A stretch of DNA of 64,000 bases from Whitmania pigra (taxonomy: Eukaryota; Annelida; Clitellata; Hirudinida; Haemopidae): NCBI GenBank assembly GCA_021613335.1, contig JAJTWR010000254.1:633501-697500 (forward strand), given 5' to 3'. How positions within the stretch are numbered: position 1 is the first letter of the stretch; each line of letters begins with the position of its first letter. A model generated the notes under the pieces. That model searched no databases, was not told where the DNA came from, and saw only the letters and a list, made by a program, of their open reading frames with translations. Shown piece by piece: positions 38,601 through 48,279 of the stretch. Made by a program: the position numbers and the translations under genes.

Positions 38601-38993
38601 ATGAATAAAGTGTCAATCGTTCTAATTGTAAAAAAAATTATTTGGACTTGTTGCCAATGGACCACCATCGCTGGCCATTTAAGCTTAATTATTAAAATAT
38701 CTTTAATAAAATTAAGCAACTGCACTACCCTGTTATTATGTCACTATGTCAGTATTTTATTGTGTTATGCAGCTTTTATGAAAACATTTTACGAGAAAAC
38801 GAAATGAGACAAAAATTAAATGCATTACATAAGTAATTTCAATGAAAGTATTGCGTGTACAAGATGACTAGGTAACCCAACATGAATAAATACCTAGAGG
38901 TAAAAATTCGCTACTATTCAGCGAGAGTTCATTAAATTTATGTCCAATTATCTGATCTTGAAATCCAGATGCGTCCAAATAGGAATTAGACAT
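26657..38993 (-). CDS. CEP192: CEP192/SPD-2 centrosomal scaffold, compact form
   Basis: CEP192 organises pericentriolar material and recruits Aurora A and Polo kinases. Twenty-four exons, in transcript order: 38894-38993, 38284-38348, 37660-37878, 37119-37182, 36200-37060, 35849-36093, 35617-35778, 35281-35421, 34967-35129, 34437-34564, 34050-34264, 33815-33886, 33596-33720, 33461-33518, 33335-33397, 33028-33142, 31326-31503, 31168-31250, 30906-30986, 30707-30817, 30452-30567, 30119-30275, 29939-30000 and 26657-26789. They total 3717 bases, or 1238 aa. The C-terminal two-thirds match the CEP192 beta-sandwich (ASH/PapD-like) repeats, for example PGCYVAQLALKVTI, ITTPGLTSICRQIDFGEIPG, and the last domain from TPEYLNFDSSI to FKPPV. 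Residues 150-436 are low in complexity and carry LSAIAELSRESE and SSTPIK, a possible polo-box docking site near Thr367. The exon at 30906-30986 has the least certain acceptor. The human protein is about twice as long. Confidence 0.9.
26998..29867 (+). mobile_element. RLE-type non-LTR retrotransposon (R2/NeSL/HERO-like), 5'-truncated
   Basis: It lies in CEP192 intron 23, opposite to the gene. Broken plus-strand frames give the reverse transcriptase (RSAPGPNGIPYLLYKR, RPISLLNVEGKIF, WLDLANAYGSVPHQL, GCAISPSFFVLAMQ, FMDDTTLV). A C-terminal knuckle CKCELCGGFETLHHVVSSC follows, then a restriction-like endonuclease tail in 28813-29451 (LIELTVPWEDKIEA, KYSELAKDLE, PIEVGARGLVGNS). A GC-richer 3' UTR runs to 29867. 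The 12-bp ATATTTATGTTT occurs at 26986-26997 and again at 29868-29879, a good candidate target duplication. Several stops and frameshifts (for example at 27283, 27818 and 28236) make it inactive. Confidence 0.9.
31860..32590 (-). mobile_element. Tigger/pogo-like DNA transposase relic
   Basis: In CEP192 intron 16 the minus strand carries fragments in family order: DVEDAVLKWFTSNKP, DPLLLEKAAKQGTSC, FKKRN and DSWLKTQ. Next comes LVAANMDGSQKLLLYVIEK, then KWDRKFQAEKRKVALILDNC, matching the second catalytic-Asp block of DDE_1 (pogo superfamily) transposases. The segment with the first Asp (DET) is deleted and frames shift several times. No terminal repeats were identified. Confidence 0.78.
32791..32977 (+). 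mobile_element. Short terminal-inverted-repeat element with 9-bp duplication, copy 1
   Basis: This 187-bp element begins GGCACCCCGTCATAATAGCC and ends GACGGGTCACC. It is flanked on both sides by CTAGTAACC (32782-32790 and 32978-32986). Both ends consist of ACAAAATAGCCCCG-like units in opposite orientations. The middle (GGTTAATG..., ATACATTGA) resembles the 509-bp copy at 53977-54485. It has no coding capacity. A 9-bp duplication suggests a MULE-type mobiliser. It lies in CEP192 intron 16. Confidence 0.88.
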
Positions 38994-39286
38994 TTCCTTT
39001 CCAAAAATATGTCCTGGTATGTATAAATTAACTAAATAATTAATATTTTACGACGTTAGCACTCCCAGCAATAATTCGGGAATTCTGGTAGGACGAGCTT
39101 TCGAGCAGCGCGCACATTCCAATGTTTACAAAGATTTTATCAATGGTATTACGAGGTTTGAGGTTTTAAAAGCTTTTTTTTATAAAATACATTATTTAAA
39201 TATAATCTTAGAAATAAGGTAATTAAAAATAATGCTAATAGAATTAAATATAAACATCATTTCAGCAATAAGGTAATTAGGATTGG
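38994..39286. other. CEP192 5' flank
   Basis: This short AT-rich stretch upstream of the CEP192 start codon presumably includes its promoter and 5' UTR. A hAT element starts at 39295, about 300 bases upstream of the ATG. Confidence 0.45.
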
Positions 39287-39294
39287 CTCTAGAG

Positions 39295-41465
39295 CAGTCG
39301 TCCCCAACCTTTTTATCGCTGCGGACCGGTCAATGTTTGATAATTTTACCACGGCCTGCTCTGGGGGTAAAGTCAGGTGATCCGTCACCAACTTGGAGAA
39401 TGAATGCTCAGTTTCAGTATCGCATAAAATCCCCGCTTTGTTAAAACATGTCCATAATGAATCGAGTCACGCTCTTTCCACATAATTCCAGTTTGGCTTT
39501 AAATTTTTTTACTTTGTCTGCCAACTTGAAAACAGTTGTCATTTTCCCCTGAAGGAATAGATTGAGTTCATTGAGCAGGCTGAATATGTCACACAGGTAA
39601 GCTAGTTTTGCGACCCATACCTTGTCACCGAAATGTGCTGCCAACTTATTTTTGTGACTTATTTTCTGAGAGAAATCTTTGCAATGGCTCTCGCAATTCA
39701 AATACTCTGGTTAGCGATTTGCCTCTGGATAGCCATCTTATTTCTGTATGGAAGAGCAGGCATTTGTGCTCTGCGTCCATCTCCTCACAAAGCTGATCAA
39801 ACAGGCGCGAGTTAAGGGCATGGGCTTTAATCAAAATGAGGTTAATAACTTTAATGACATCAATCAATACGCTGTTTCATTCCGGCGACTCTTCGGCTTA
39901 CCAGCATTTCCCTGTGAATGATACAATGAGTAGATTCACTTTCAGGTGCAACTTCTTTAATCCGAGCAGTTAAGCCTGACCAGGGGCGCAACTAGGGGAG
40001 GGGCAGGGCTTTGCCCCCCCCCCAGGCCTGATAGGAGAGACCCTGCAATTTTTCCAAATCCGATGAGTTTTTTTTTTGGTGGGGGGGGGATAAGGGGATT
40101 TAACTGGTTTGAAACTTTGAGACAGAAGATAGTCAAACTCATAATAATAATAATCTGTTCTATCTTTAATTCTTTATTAATTATAATTGGTAGTTTTGAT
40201 TTGAACAGTTTCAAAAAATTTTCGACTGCGTCGGGCTTTCGTCCCTTTTCTAAACTTGGGCCCCCCCCCCACAGCATTTTTCGCTGGTTATCTGATCATC
40301 AGATAACCAGTCATTTTGACAACCCTGCCTTGGTTGCTCTTGATGCTTTGCAGAATGGCACAATGACTCCCGAGCTTTCGGAGTTCTGCAGCCTTCATAG
40401 AAAAGACGCTGAAACTGTGCAAAGACAGTTCCTATTCACATCGACAAGTTTACGTGCTGATGAGTCTGATCCCAATGCATGTATCGAACTTCAAGATCTT
40501 TTCTGTGCCACAAGCATTCAGCCCGAGTTGCATTATATGCTCGATGTTGCTCTTACTCAGCCATTTACGTCTTCAGATGCAGAAAGGGCATTTTCTAAAC
40601 TTCGCCTTATTAAAAGTCATCTCAGGACGACTATGTCTGCCTGTCGTTTGCAAAGTTTATTGAGAATATCTGCGAACAAAACAACTACTGCATTTCTTCC
40701 ATGAAATGAAATGGTGAACAGATTTTCACAGACTGATCGAAAAATTATTTTGTAACTGCAAACACATCAAAATGTAATTTAGACTACAACATTTCAAAAT
40801 TGTTTTAAACTGTTTAGGATCATAACTTTATACATAATTTAGATTAGGTGAAATGTTTAGGATATGAATTATATCATATTACAATTTTAAACATATCATA
40901 AACTTTTTTTTTACAGTTGCTTTAACTGGCTTGAAACTTTGAAACAGAAGATAGTCAAGCTCATTAATAAATTATTAAAGATACAAAAAAAGACTGCAGA
41001 CTTATAAATAAAAACTTATAATAATAATCTGTTCTATCTTTAATTCTTTATTAATTAAAATTAGTAGTATTGATTTGAACAGTTTAAAAAATTTTTCGAC
41101 TGCGTCAGGCTTTTCTAAACTTGAGCCCCCCCCCCAGCATTTTTCGCTGGTTGCGCCCCTGAGCCTGACAGTCGTCCGGTCATGGCAGCGGCTCCATCTG
41201 TGCATATGCCGACATAAAAGGACCATTTTAGTTTTCCTGATATATAACCATTCAGAATTGAACAGTTCTGCTACTGTGGTGTTGGTTAGCAAAGATAGTA
41301 AACATAGCAAATCCTCATACACATCCTCCTGATATGGATATCGCAGCGGTTGTTCTTAATTATTATACAAACTGTTTTAATTTTTTTGATGAAATGGAAA
41401 TAATTTATTGTTCCTTGGGCGGCCCGGTACCATTTGATCCACGGACCGGGGGTTGGGGACCACTG
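39295..41465 (-). mobile_element. hAT element (ZBED5/Buster-like) with nested insertion
   Basis: The ends CAGTCGTCCCCAACC and (reverse complement) CAGTGGTCCCCAACC are hAT termini. The 8-bp CTCTAGAG flanks both (39287-39294 and 41466-41473). The minus strand encodes, across the nested element, CTDGAAAMTGRLSG, IKEVAPESESTHCIIHR, INLILIKAHALNSRLFDQL, HTEIRWLSRGK, RVFELREPLQ and VWVAKLAYLCDIFSLLNEL. These are typical of hAT transposases related to the domesticated ZBED5 group. Frameshifts and the inserted hAT (39981-41161) inactivate it. Confidence 0.92.
39981..41161 (+). mobile_element. Second hAT element nested inside the first
   Basis: The ends CAGGGGCGCAAC and (reverse complement) CAGGGGCGCAAC are flanked by AGCCTGAC on both sides (39973-39980 and 41162-41169). 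The plus-strand frame up to 40704 ends with a transposase dimerisation block, FTSSDAERAFSKLRLIKSHL, preceded by DLFCATSIQPELHYMLD. The N-terminal catalytic part is missing. About 190 bases near the left side (40097-40290) repeat the right-end region (40921-41156), so the element is internally rearranged. Confidence 0.9.
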
Positions 41466-41473
41466 CTCTAGAG

Positions 41474-41721
41474 GAACTCGACTGGCACGCCCAAATCAGG
41501 AAACTTTCCATTCGGGTCGATCATCCATTTCCCCCCTTCTCCTTCCACCTTGGAAAAAGCTGAAATTACGTCCCTGGTCTCTTCTGACTTAAATGCAGCA
41601 TGAAGAGGTATTTTGTGTGTTATTGTTATTAAAATTCTGGTTTAGACACTCAAAATTGTGAGCCAGGTCAGAAAGTTCCTTCAGTTATGAAGGCACCATT
41701 CTCGTTCTCTCTCGTCTAGAC
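41474..41721. other. Spacer with an unassigned open stretch
   Basis: On the minus strand about 41470-41625 stays open for roughly 50 codons (IPLHAAFKSEE, then KWMIDPNGKFPDLGVP). I do not recognise it, and it has no clear splice signals. It may be a fragment of another repeat. Confidence 0.3.
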
Positions 41722-41999
41722 CAGGGTTAGACAAACTACGCCCCTCCAGAGTATATTGTGCGGCCCGTAGGCACATACATTTACCAGCAGTAGCATTTCC
41801 ACAACTAAAAAACTTTACTTCCAAACTTTTGCCACTATTTGACTCCCCATACAACTAAAATACGTCTATATACTTTATTCAAAATTGTGAACAGTTACAC
41901 ACTTCTCATTAATTATAATTGTATTCTGTGATAAGATTGTATGTAAATTAAGTTCCTTCTTTTTCGTATTTATTACTATAGGTAACATAACATAACAAT

Positions 42000-42370
42000 T
42001 ATATATAGTGGTTAAGAAGACCTGGATCTGTGTAATAACAACTCTTTTTAGTCTTAATAACCGAATTTACTTAAGTAAATTTTGAATTTATCTACTTCGT
42101 CCGCATGGATGGTTTCCTTATCTAAACTAATTCCATAAGGAAACCACCCTTGAACTGAAATGATTGTTTTTCAAGTTTCCCGAAGCCTTTCTATATAATT
42201 TACAATCGTGCCCTCTAGTAGAAGCACTTTTTGTGGCTTCGAAAAACTGTTCAGGCAAAAGGCCTTCCCTTTCTGATAAAATTTTGAATGTCTTGATGAG
42301 GTCCCCTCTATTTCTTCTCATTTTCAGAGTCGTTAATTTACATCTATTTAATCTTTCCTCGTTTTTGAAA
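42000..42370 (-). mobile_element. LINE 3' end, family 1, copy a
   Basis: The minus strand reads MRRNRGDLIKTFKILS, LPEQFFEATKSASTRGHD, SSRVVSLWNKLPYG and ETIHADEVDKFKIYLSKFGY. This is the last part of a CR1/L2-like reverse transcriptase ending shortly before its 3' tail. A sister copy lies at 50321-50590. Confidence 0.8.
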
Positions 42371-42594
42371 TAATTATGAATAGTGAGATCTTATTACCAA
42401 ATTAGAAACTGTTTCAATCGTATTTTAAAATGTAACGTGCATGTGTAATGCGGTGCGAATGTGAAATACAATGACAAATACATATTATCATTAATTAATA
42501 TTTGTTATTTTATTTTATTGAGTGAGTAGAGGATCGAACGCTCTTACCTTCCCACTGTAAAACAAGTAAAACATTGAGAAAAGAAACGAGAGGT

Positions 42595-42900
42595 TCGCTA
42601 AGGTGTAAAGGAGAAAAGGTGACGAGTCAAATTCATTGAGGAGGGAGGTGAAGCGACTATAGGTGCTGGCTGTGGCAATGCTATTAGGTAGATTATTCCA
42701 AGTGTTAATTATTCGATTTTCGAAAAAAATATTTGGTGTTGTCTATTGCACAAAAATTTGACCTTAGTTTAAATTGATGACCTCTAGTTGATGAGTAGTT
42801 TGCAAAATGAATATAGTTTTAAGGTGAGTTGATGTTAATTTATTGATCCCGTATAGTAAGCAGATGTCAGCTATTAAACGGCGATATTCACTATTTTCAT
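42595..42900 (-). mobile_element. LINE fragment, family 2
   Basis: The minus strand reads EYRRLIADICLLYGINKL, TTHQLEVINL, then NIFFENRIINTWNNLPNSIA and FTSLLNEFD. It is a LINE reverse transcriptase C-terminus that differs from the neighbouring family 1 piece and has internal stops. Confidence 0.75.
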
Positions 42901-43003
42901 AAGTTGTAAGGTTTAATTGAGCTAGACAAAATACATATGTGGCCCTCCGATAACAATAAAATTTTAAATGTGGCCCTCTGTATAAAATGTTTGCCCATCC
43001 CCG

Positions 43004-43407
43004 ACTACTGCAATTCCCTGCTCTGCAATGTAAGATGTCTAACCTGTTTATAATATGTAAAAAGATTTTTCTGTCTCTTAAATACGTAACTTATATATGC
43101 GTTTAATGTTTTGTTTTAATATTTGGCTGTTTTTTCAAAAGTAAATAGTTATTACTAAAATTAGTTTATAAAATTGTTACCGTTCATTTTTAGAATTAAG
43201 ACGTTAATAGTTTTTACCTCATGATTCATATCACTTTTACATTTTCTGTTTTGATATATCGTTCAGTTCGTTGACAAAACAAGCCAGTTTTGTTTTGCAA
43301 CTTGACTTGAAGATAAATTTCGAATCAACGGCGAATTTTACCGAATTAGCAGTTTAACCTGTCTAGATTCTGTGATTTAAGTTCGAGACATAAACCAGAT
43401 ATAAACC
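43004..43407. other. CIAO1 upstream region
   Basis: It presumably holds the CIAO1 promoter and 5' UTR. I see no other feature. The distance to the divergent CEP192 start is about 4.4 kb, nearly all transposon sequence. Confidence 0.4.
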
Positions 43408-45952
43408 ATGGTAAGATTAATCAATAGCCTGGTTTTGGAGGGTCACAACGGGGTTGTGTGGTGTTTATCGTGGAGCAACTCCGGTAAGACTTTAGCCTCA
43501 TGTGGAGAAGACAGAACGATTAAATTATGGACTGCAAAGGGTAAGCAAGCTAAATGAATAACATTACTTGAGTTCGTTTTCAACTTGTGAAAAATTATGT
43601 TATTTTAAATTGTTTCTGGGCTTATTGATCTTGCGTGATGATGCTTACTTTAAATAATTTACTTAACTCTGACTTAACAATCTTAACCACTTATTTTAAG
43701 TTAGTGACCATGTACACTTATTAATCCTATTTTATCAGTTGTTTTGATTGACTAATTTTAGGTGTTCTTTAATTTACATTAGCAAGTTTTTTAATATTTC
43801 TTGAACATAATGTTTTTGGTCAAAGAAAGATGTTTTTAAGCTTTCTAAAAGTGACATTTACTGACTAATTAAATTATGTACTTTGATAGATTTGATAAAA
43901 TAAGCATTTACAACTACAATTATTATTGTGATTATTATTCAGATGAAGTTTGGCATTGCATAAAGAGCATTGAAACAAGTCATGAGAAAACAATCAGGAG
44001 CATCAAATGGTCTCCCTGTGATAATTTGATAGCATCCTGTGGTTTTGATGGTAGGATCAGTATTTGGAAGGAAGGAGAGGAATGCGCCACAATATTTGAA
44101 GATACCGAGTTTAAGTCAGTTGATTGGTCTCCTGATGGTCTTTATTTGGCTTGTTGTGGCAGAGACAAAACCATCTACGTTTGGGAGAGTAGGTGAAGTG
44201 ATCTAATTAAGAATTTGTAAAATTATCTTTTTGTAATAGGCTGATCATGCATTTAAATGAACTGCTTAATTGCATTGTTAACTCAACTGCTTCTCACTTT
44301 AATACATTTTTACACGACTTTGGCCATCATTACTACTAATTGCATTTAATCCTTTAAATTGCGACATTATAGTCTGTGCCAATTGATGCTTTTCATTCGT
44401 AGCTTCAACAAAATAAATAAAAAATCTTTAACTTGGGGTATTATATATTGATTGATACAAGTTTTTCTTTAGGAATTTCAGATGATGAATTTGAAAGTTT
44501 AACAAGTTTCATGAGTCACAGACAAGACGTGAAACGAGTGAAGTGGCATCCATTGTCTCAAGTGAGTTTTATATTGAGGATTATTAATAATAAAGCCTCC
44601 ACTTACTGGAATTGGACTTTAGATTTGCTGAACATTAATTTTAACTTAATACTATTATCAGCAGACTCTTTTAAGAAGTCATTTTTTGTTTTTGAGTTTT
44701 GTTGTTGCCTGCAATAATTCATTAAATTGAAAGTAGTCATGTCTGCTACAACTTTTTAAAATCTCATTTCTGGAAATGCAATGACTTTTTTAAACTGGTT
44801 TGATAAAAAAAATTGCCTTTAGATTAAAATTTAATCACCTAATCTTATTGTAGGTTAAGTTATTATGGGTTTATTGTGGTTTATATTTTTGTACAAAAAT
44901 AAATAATTGATTTTTAGGATCTATTTTCTGTTAGCTACGATAACTCTGTGCAGTCACACTCTCACTCAGATGATGTTGAAAACTGGATCTGCAATTTCAA
45001 CTCAGGTTTGTTTGCAATTTATAGATCATTTGAATTTGAAAGGCTGTATTAAAATGATCTTAAAGTACATTTTGGATGCATGACAGGCTTCGAATAACTG
45101 TTCTTAAACTCATTTAGTAAGTTTAATTGGATTTGGAATTTATTTATTTTACTTATTCAAAAGCCAAGCACACCAGCACAGTTTGGAGCATTGATTTCAA
45201 TAAAGATGGCAGCAAAATGGTAACTTGTAGTGCAGATAAAACATTGAGGATATGGTCAAAGAAAGAAGGTCAAATCTTGCATTTTCCTTTTGAGGTCTTT
45301 TATATTTTGTATAAGTTATGCAGTAGTGACCATTGTGGACATTCCAAGCTTTTGATGTGGATATCACAACATTATCAATTTTAATCATTTGAGTTCCAAA
45401 GATTCCTATTGCAGGCTTATGACTTATTTTGTGTTTGTTGTAATAACTTTGCCATATGGTAATATATATGATATTGTTATATGACATAAGCAAACTTTTG
45501 CAACCCTGTTAAAAAATTATTTTTTGTATGTTTGTTAAATGAAACAGAAGAAAATGGATCAACAACATGGCAATGCTTGCAGTGCATAGCTGACCATCAT
45601 GACTTGCCAATCTATGATGTGTGCTGGTAAGCAATTTTGTTTTATTTGCCCCTAAATTAGATTTTTGGGTGGCTGGAAATTATTTGATATTCACATCCGT
45701 TCTTTTTCATATTCTATAAATTATTCTGTTAGGTGCAAGGAGAGTGACAGCATAGCTACGGCATGTGGTGACAATGCTATAAGAATATTCTCCAGAAACA
45801 ATGAAGATCCATCTTATGACCTTCAGCTTACTCTCTCAGAGGCCCACTTTCAAGATGTCAATTGTGTTTCTTGGAATCCTAGCATCAGTGGACTTTTAGC
45901 TTCATGCAGTGATGATGGACAAATTAAGCTTTGGTTTTTTGATTCTGAATAG
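43408..45952 (+). CDS. CIAO1: CIAO1, WD40 subunit of the cytosolic Fe-S assembly targeting complex
   Basis: CIAO1 acts with MMS19 and CIAO2 to deliver Fe-S clusters to cytosolic and nuclear proteins. Exons are 43408-43540, 43943-44188, 44473-44561, 44918-45005, 45164-45268, 45548-45626 and 45733-45952. They total 960 bases, or 319 aa (about 339 in human). Seven WD repeats follow in order: [39 protein letters not shown], a weak fourth ([13 protein letters not shown]), [26 protein letters not shown] and [27 protein letters not shown]-type spacing matches the family. The donor of exon 2 is A|GTAGGT, which restores phase. The third blade lacks the usual GH-x-x-x-V stretch ([11 protein letters not shown]), and the fourth has lost the terminal W-D. 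Confidence 0.94.
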
Positions 45953-46633
45953 ACTAGTGATTCCGTAGTCATTTCTAATAGTAGAGTAAATTAGATGCAG
46001 AGAGCATAAAATCCTTAGTCTTTTAATTCGTGCATGAGTATGGAGATTATATCTCAATTGATATCTCGGGGATACAGCAAAAAGTTTATGCATACCCAGC
46101 TTAAGTTATAGATTTCAGTGGCCTTGAAGTCTAATAGTTTACGACACTTGTTCTTGTTCGTTGCATGGAGAGAAGAGTCTGGACGATGCTTAATTATTGA
46201 GCTCCAATGCCATCCACTGTTGTACTGCGAGACATAGCCACAAATTAGTCATACATTAGTCTGCGAAAGAGATCAGCTAATATATTAGCTTTCAGGTTAA
46301 AGTCAATTTACACCGCTTCAAAGCTTGATAAACGGAGGTCTCTCGATACGGGGATGCCGTTGAAGGAGGGGCGAGATAATACAATGCCTGTCAAGTACTA
46401 AAATACGGCGAACAAGCATTTTTATAAAATACGTATTGGCTAAATTGCCAATATAAGGGAAAAGTACAGCAAATGAAAAATTTCGTTCTTTCTGCATAAG
46501 CATAGTACATAGCCAGCGGTGGTCGTTAAGTTTAATATTATTTGACGAAAACATGCCTGCAAACGAGTGAAAGAATGCGACTGGGCGATAGTTAAAGTAG
46601 CGGGAAAGTCCACAGTTCAGCAATGGCTTATAT
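45953..46633. other. CIAO1 3' flank
   Basis: A minus-strand frame at 46318-46623 has no recognisable similarity. I see no AATAAA close to the CIAO1 stop. Confidence 0.35.
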
Positions 46634-47990
46634 CAGCGGTTCTCAACCTGTGGGTCGCGACCCCCTTGGGGGTTTCCTGACGTTTTCGCCGGGGGTCGCC
46701 TGAGTCACTGAGAATTTAATAATTTTAAAATATATTTTTAACAATATTTTTTTAAGACAGGCGGTAATGCCTTCCTTTCTTTGACTGGAACACTGTTCAT
46801 GAAGTTGGTAAAAATGATTCAATCCATCAACAAAACACCGAAATAAATATTTGCACGATTTCAGAGGACATTATTTAAACAGTTTTTTAAAGTAATTTCG
46901 GAGGTTGCTCAATGATAGTCTGGGCTGCCATTTTTTCGCTTGATTCATCTTAACTCGTTTTTTTTGGAGGGGAATCAGAACTCACTAGAAATATGGTGAA
47001 ACAATGTATCAGTACCTCTTTCCGCTGTTTGATAACTTTGGAGATGATTCATTTTTCAGCATGCCCCGCTACACACATCAAGATTGTCAGACACTTTTCT
47101 CCAGGAAAGAAATTTAAAGGTTCTGAAGGAGCCAGCTCGTTTCATAGACTTCAACCGCATAGTAAACATGCGGGGACTGCTTGCTAGGTATACTCCAATG
47201 GAATGCACTATTTAAGTGTTCAGGGACTGAAATATGCCTGAATAAGGCCTGGAAGGAACTTGATGAAAAGAGCTTGAAACCTTTCTTGGAATCATAAAAA
47301 ACTAGAGTTCAAGAGTTAATTATTAAGAAAGGAGTTGAAGGATACTATTGACTTTCACATAGATAATAATTTAAAGGCTTGATTTTAATAAATATGAAAA
47401 TTTATGCTCCTTAGTGTTTCTTGTTCCTATATGTAATTTTGGGTATTTCCAGTTTTTCTCAAAAACCACACGAAATATTTGTCTGATTTCAATAAATTTG
47501 ATAAGCATATCAATCTAATGAGTTTCAGTATATTGTGTGAAAAAATGGCCCGTGAAAATTTAGTACATAAAAAGTTATCGCTTAAAAAAGTAGCTGGGCC
47601 AAATTTTTACAACGTACTGTACATGGTAAGGATGTTTTCACATCTCTCGATCTCTGTTAAGTTTTTGTTTACTAGTGAGCACTCGGGGTTGTTGTCATCT
47701 TGAATTTAGCAAGCACAGCCATCTCACAGAAATTGTTGCGATTATTAAAAACTCAAATAATCTTACAAAATAAACAATTTAAAAATATGTTTCAAGTTTT
47801 CTTATTTAAAAGTAAGTAAGTCTTGCAAGTATGGGATACGAATAAAAAGGTTTTAAATAAAAATTTGCTAATATTTAGAAGTGAAAGACACAACAGCGAC
47901 AATGATCCATGAGTGAAAGGTAGCCCAATAATTTTTGTTGTTGGGGGTCACCGCAGCACGGCAAGTGGCGGCGTCAAAAAGGCTGAGCTG
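46634..47990. mobile_element. hAT element, probably non-autonomous
   Basis: The left end CAGCGGTTCTCAACC and the right end, reverse complement CAGCTCAGCCTTTTTGACGC, are bordered by GCTTATAT on both sides (46626-46633 and 47991-47998). Next to the ends lie GTCGCGACCCCC motifs common in hATs. Inside, at 46993-47187, a short frame is open, but no transposase domain is recognisable. The right end matches the solo end at 9022-9110. Confidence 0.85.
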
Positions 47991-48279
47991 GCTTATATGC
48001 TGGATGGATTAAGCCTTCTCTTAACAACAATTCGCGTGCCATGCTGCAAAAACATTAAGGTTTCAGCGTCTTGGATTGACGACTAGAAAGCACATTTTGC
48101 TACTGAAGGACACAAAACTTGTGCTACCAAATCCAGAGCTCAACGCTCTGGAACTTGAATTTGACAGAATTGAATTAGAATTTTAACAAATAAAAACAAC
48201 CCTTTTGATTTTATCATTTTTAATGTTCAATATGGTTATATTAGTAATTGGTTATAACATAACATAACAAACCTCTTGG
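47991..48279. other. Unassigned stretch between hAT and LINE
   Basis: No feature can be supported here; it may be further old transposon sequence. Confidence 0.3.

Larger units (their letters stand above)
41722..43003. mobile_element. hAT-like element with LINE fragments inside
   Basis: The left end CAGGGTTAGACAAACTACG and the right end, reverse complement CGGGGATGGGCAAAC, resemble hAT termini of the CAGGGGTGGGCAAAC type, with GCGGCCC and GGGCCAC motifs just inside. The flanks GTCTAGAC and ACTACTGC match only loosely, so the target duplication is uncertain. Two LINE pieces lie within it. Confidence 0.55.

Noticed and set aside
41470..41625. Open minus-strand stretch with IPLHAAFKSEE, suggestive of an ankyrin motif
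   Set aside because: The similarity rests on a few residues, no repeat follows and no splice sites fit.
26657..45952. Functional CEP192-CIAO1 bidirectional promoter
   Set aside because: The divergent starts are 4.4 kb apart and separated by two or more transposons, so a shared promoter is unlikely.
46318..46623. 101-codon minus-strand frame downstream of CIAO1
   Set aside because: There is no similarity, no splice context and no partner exon.
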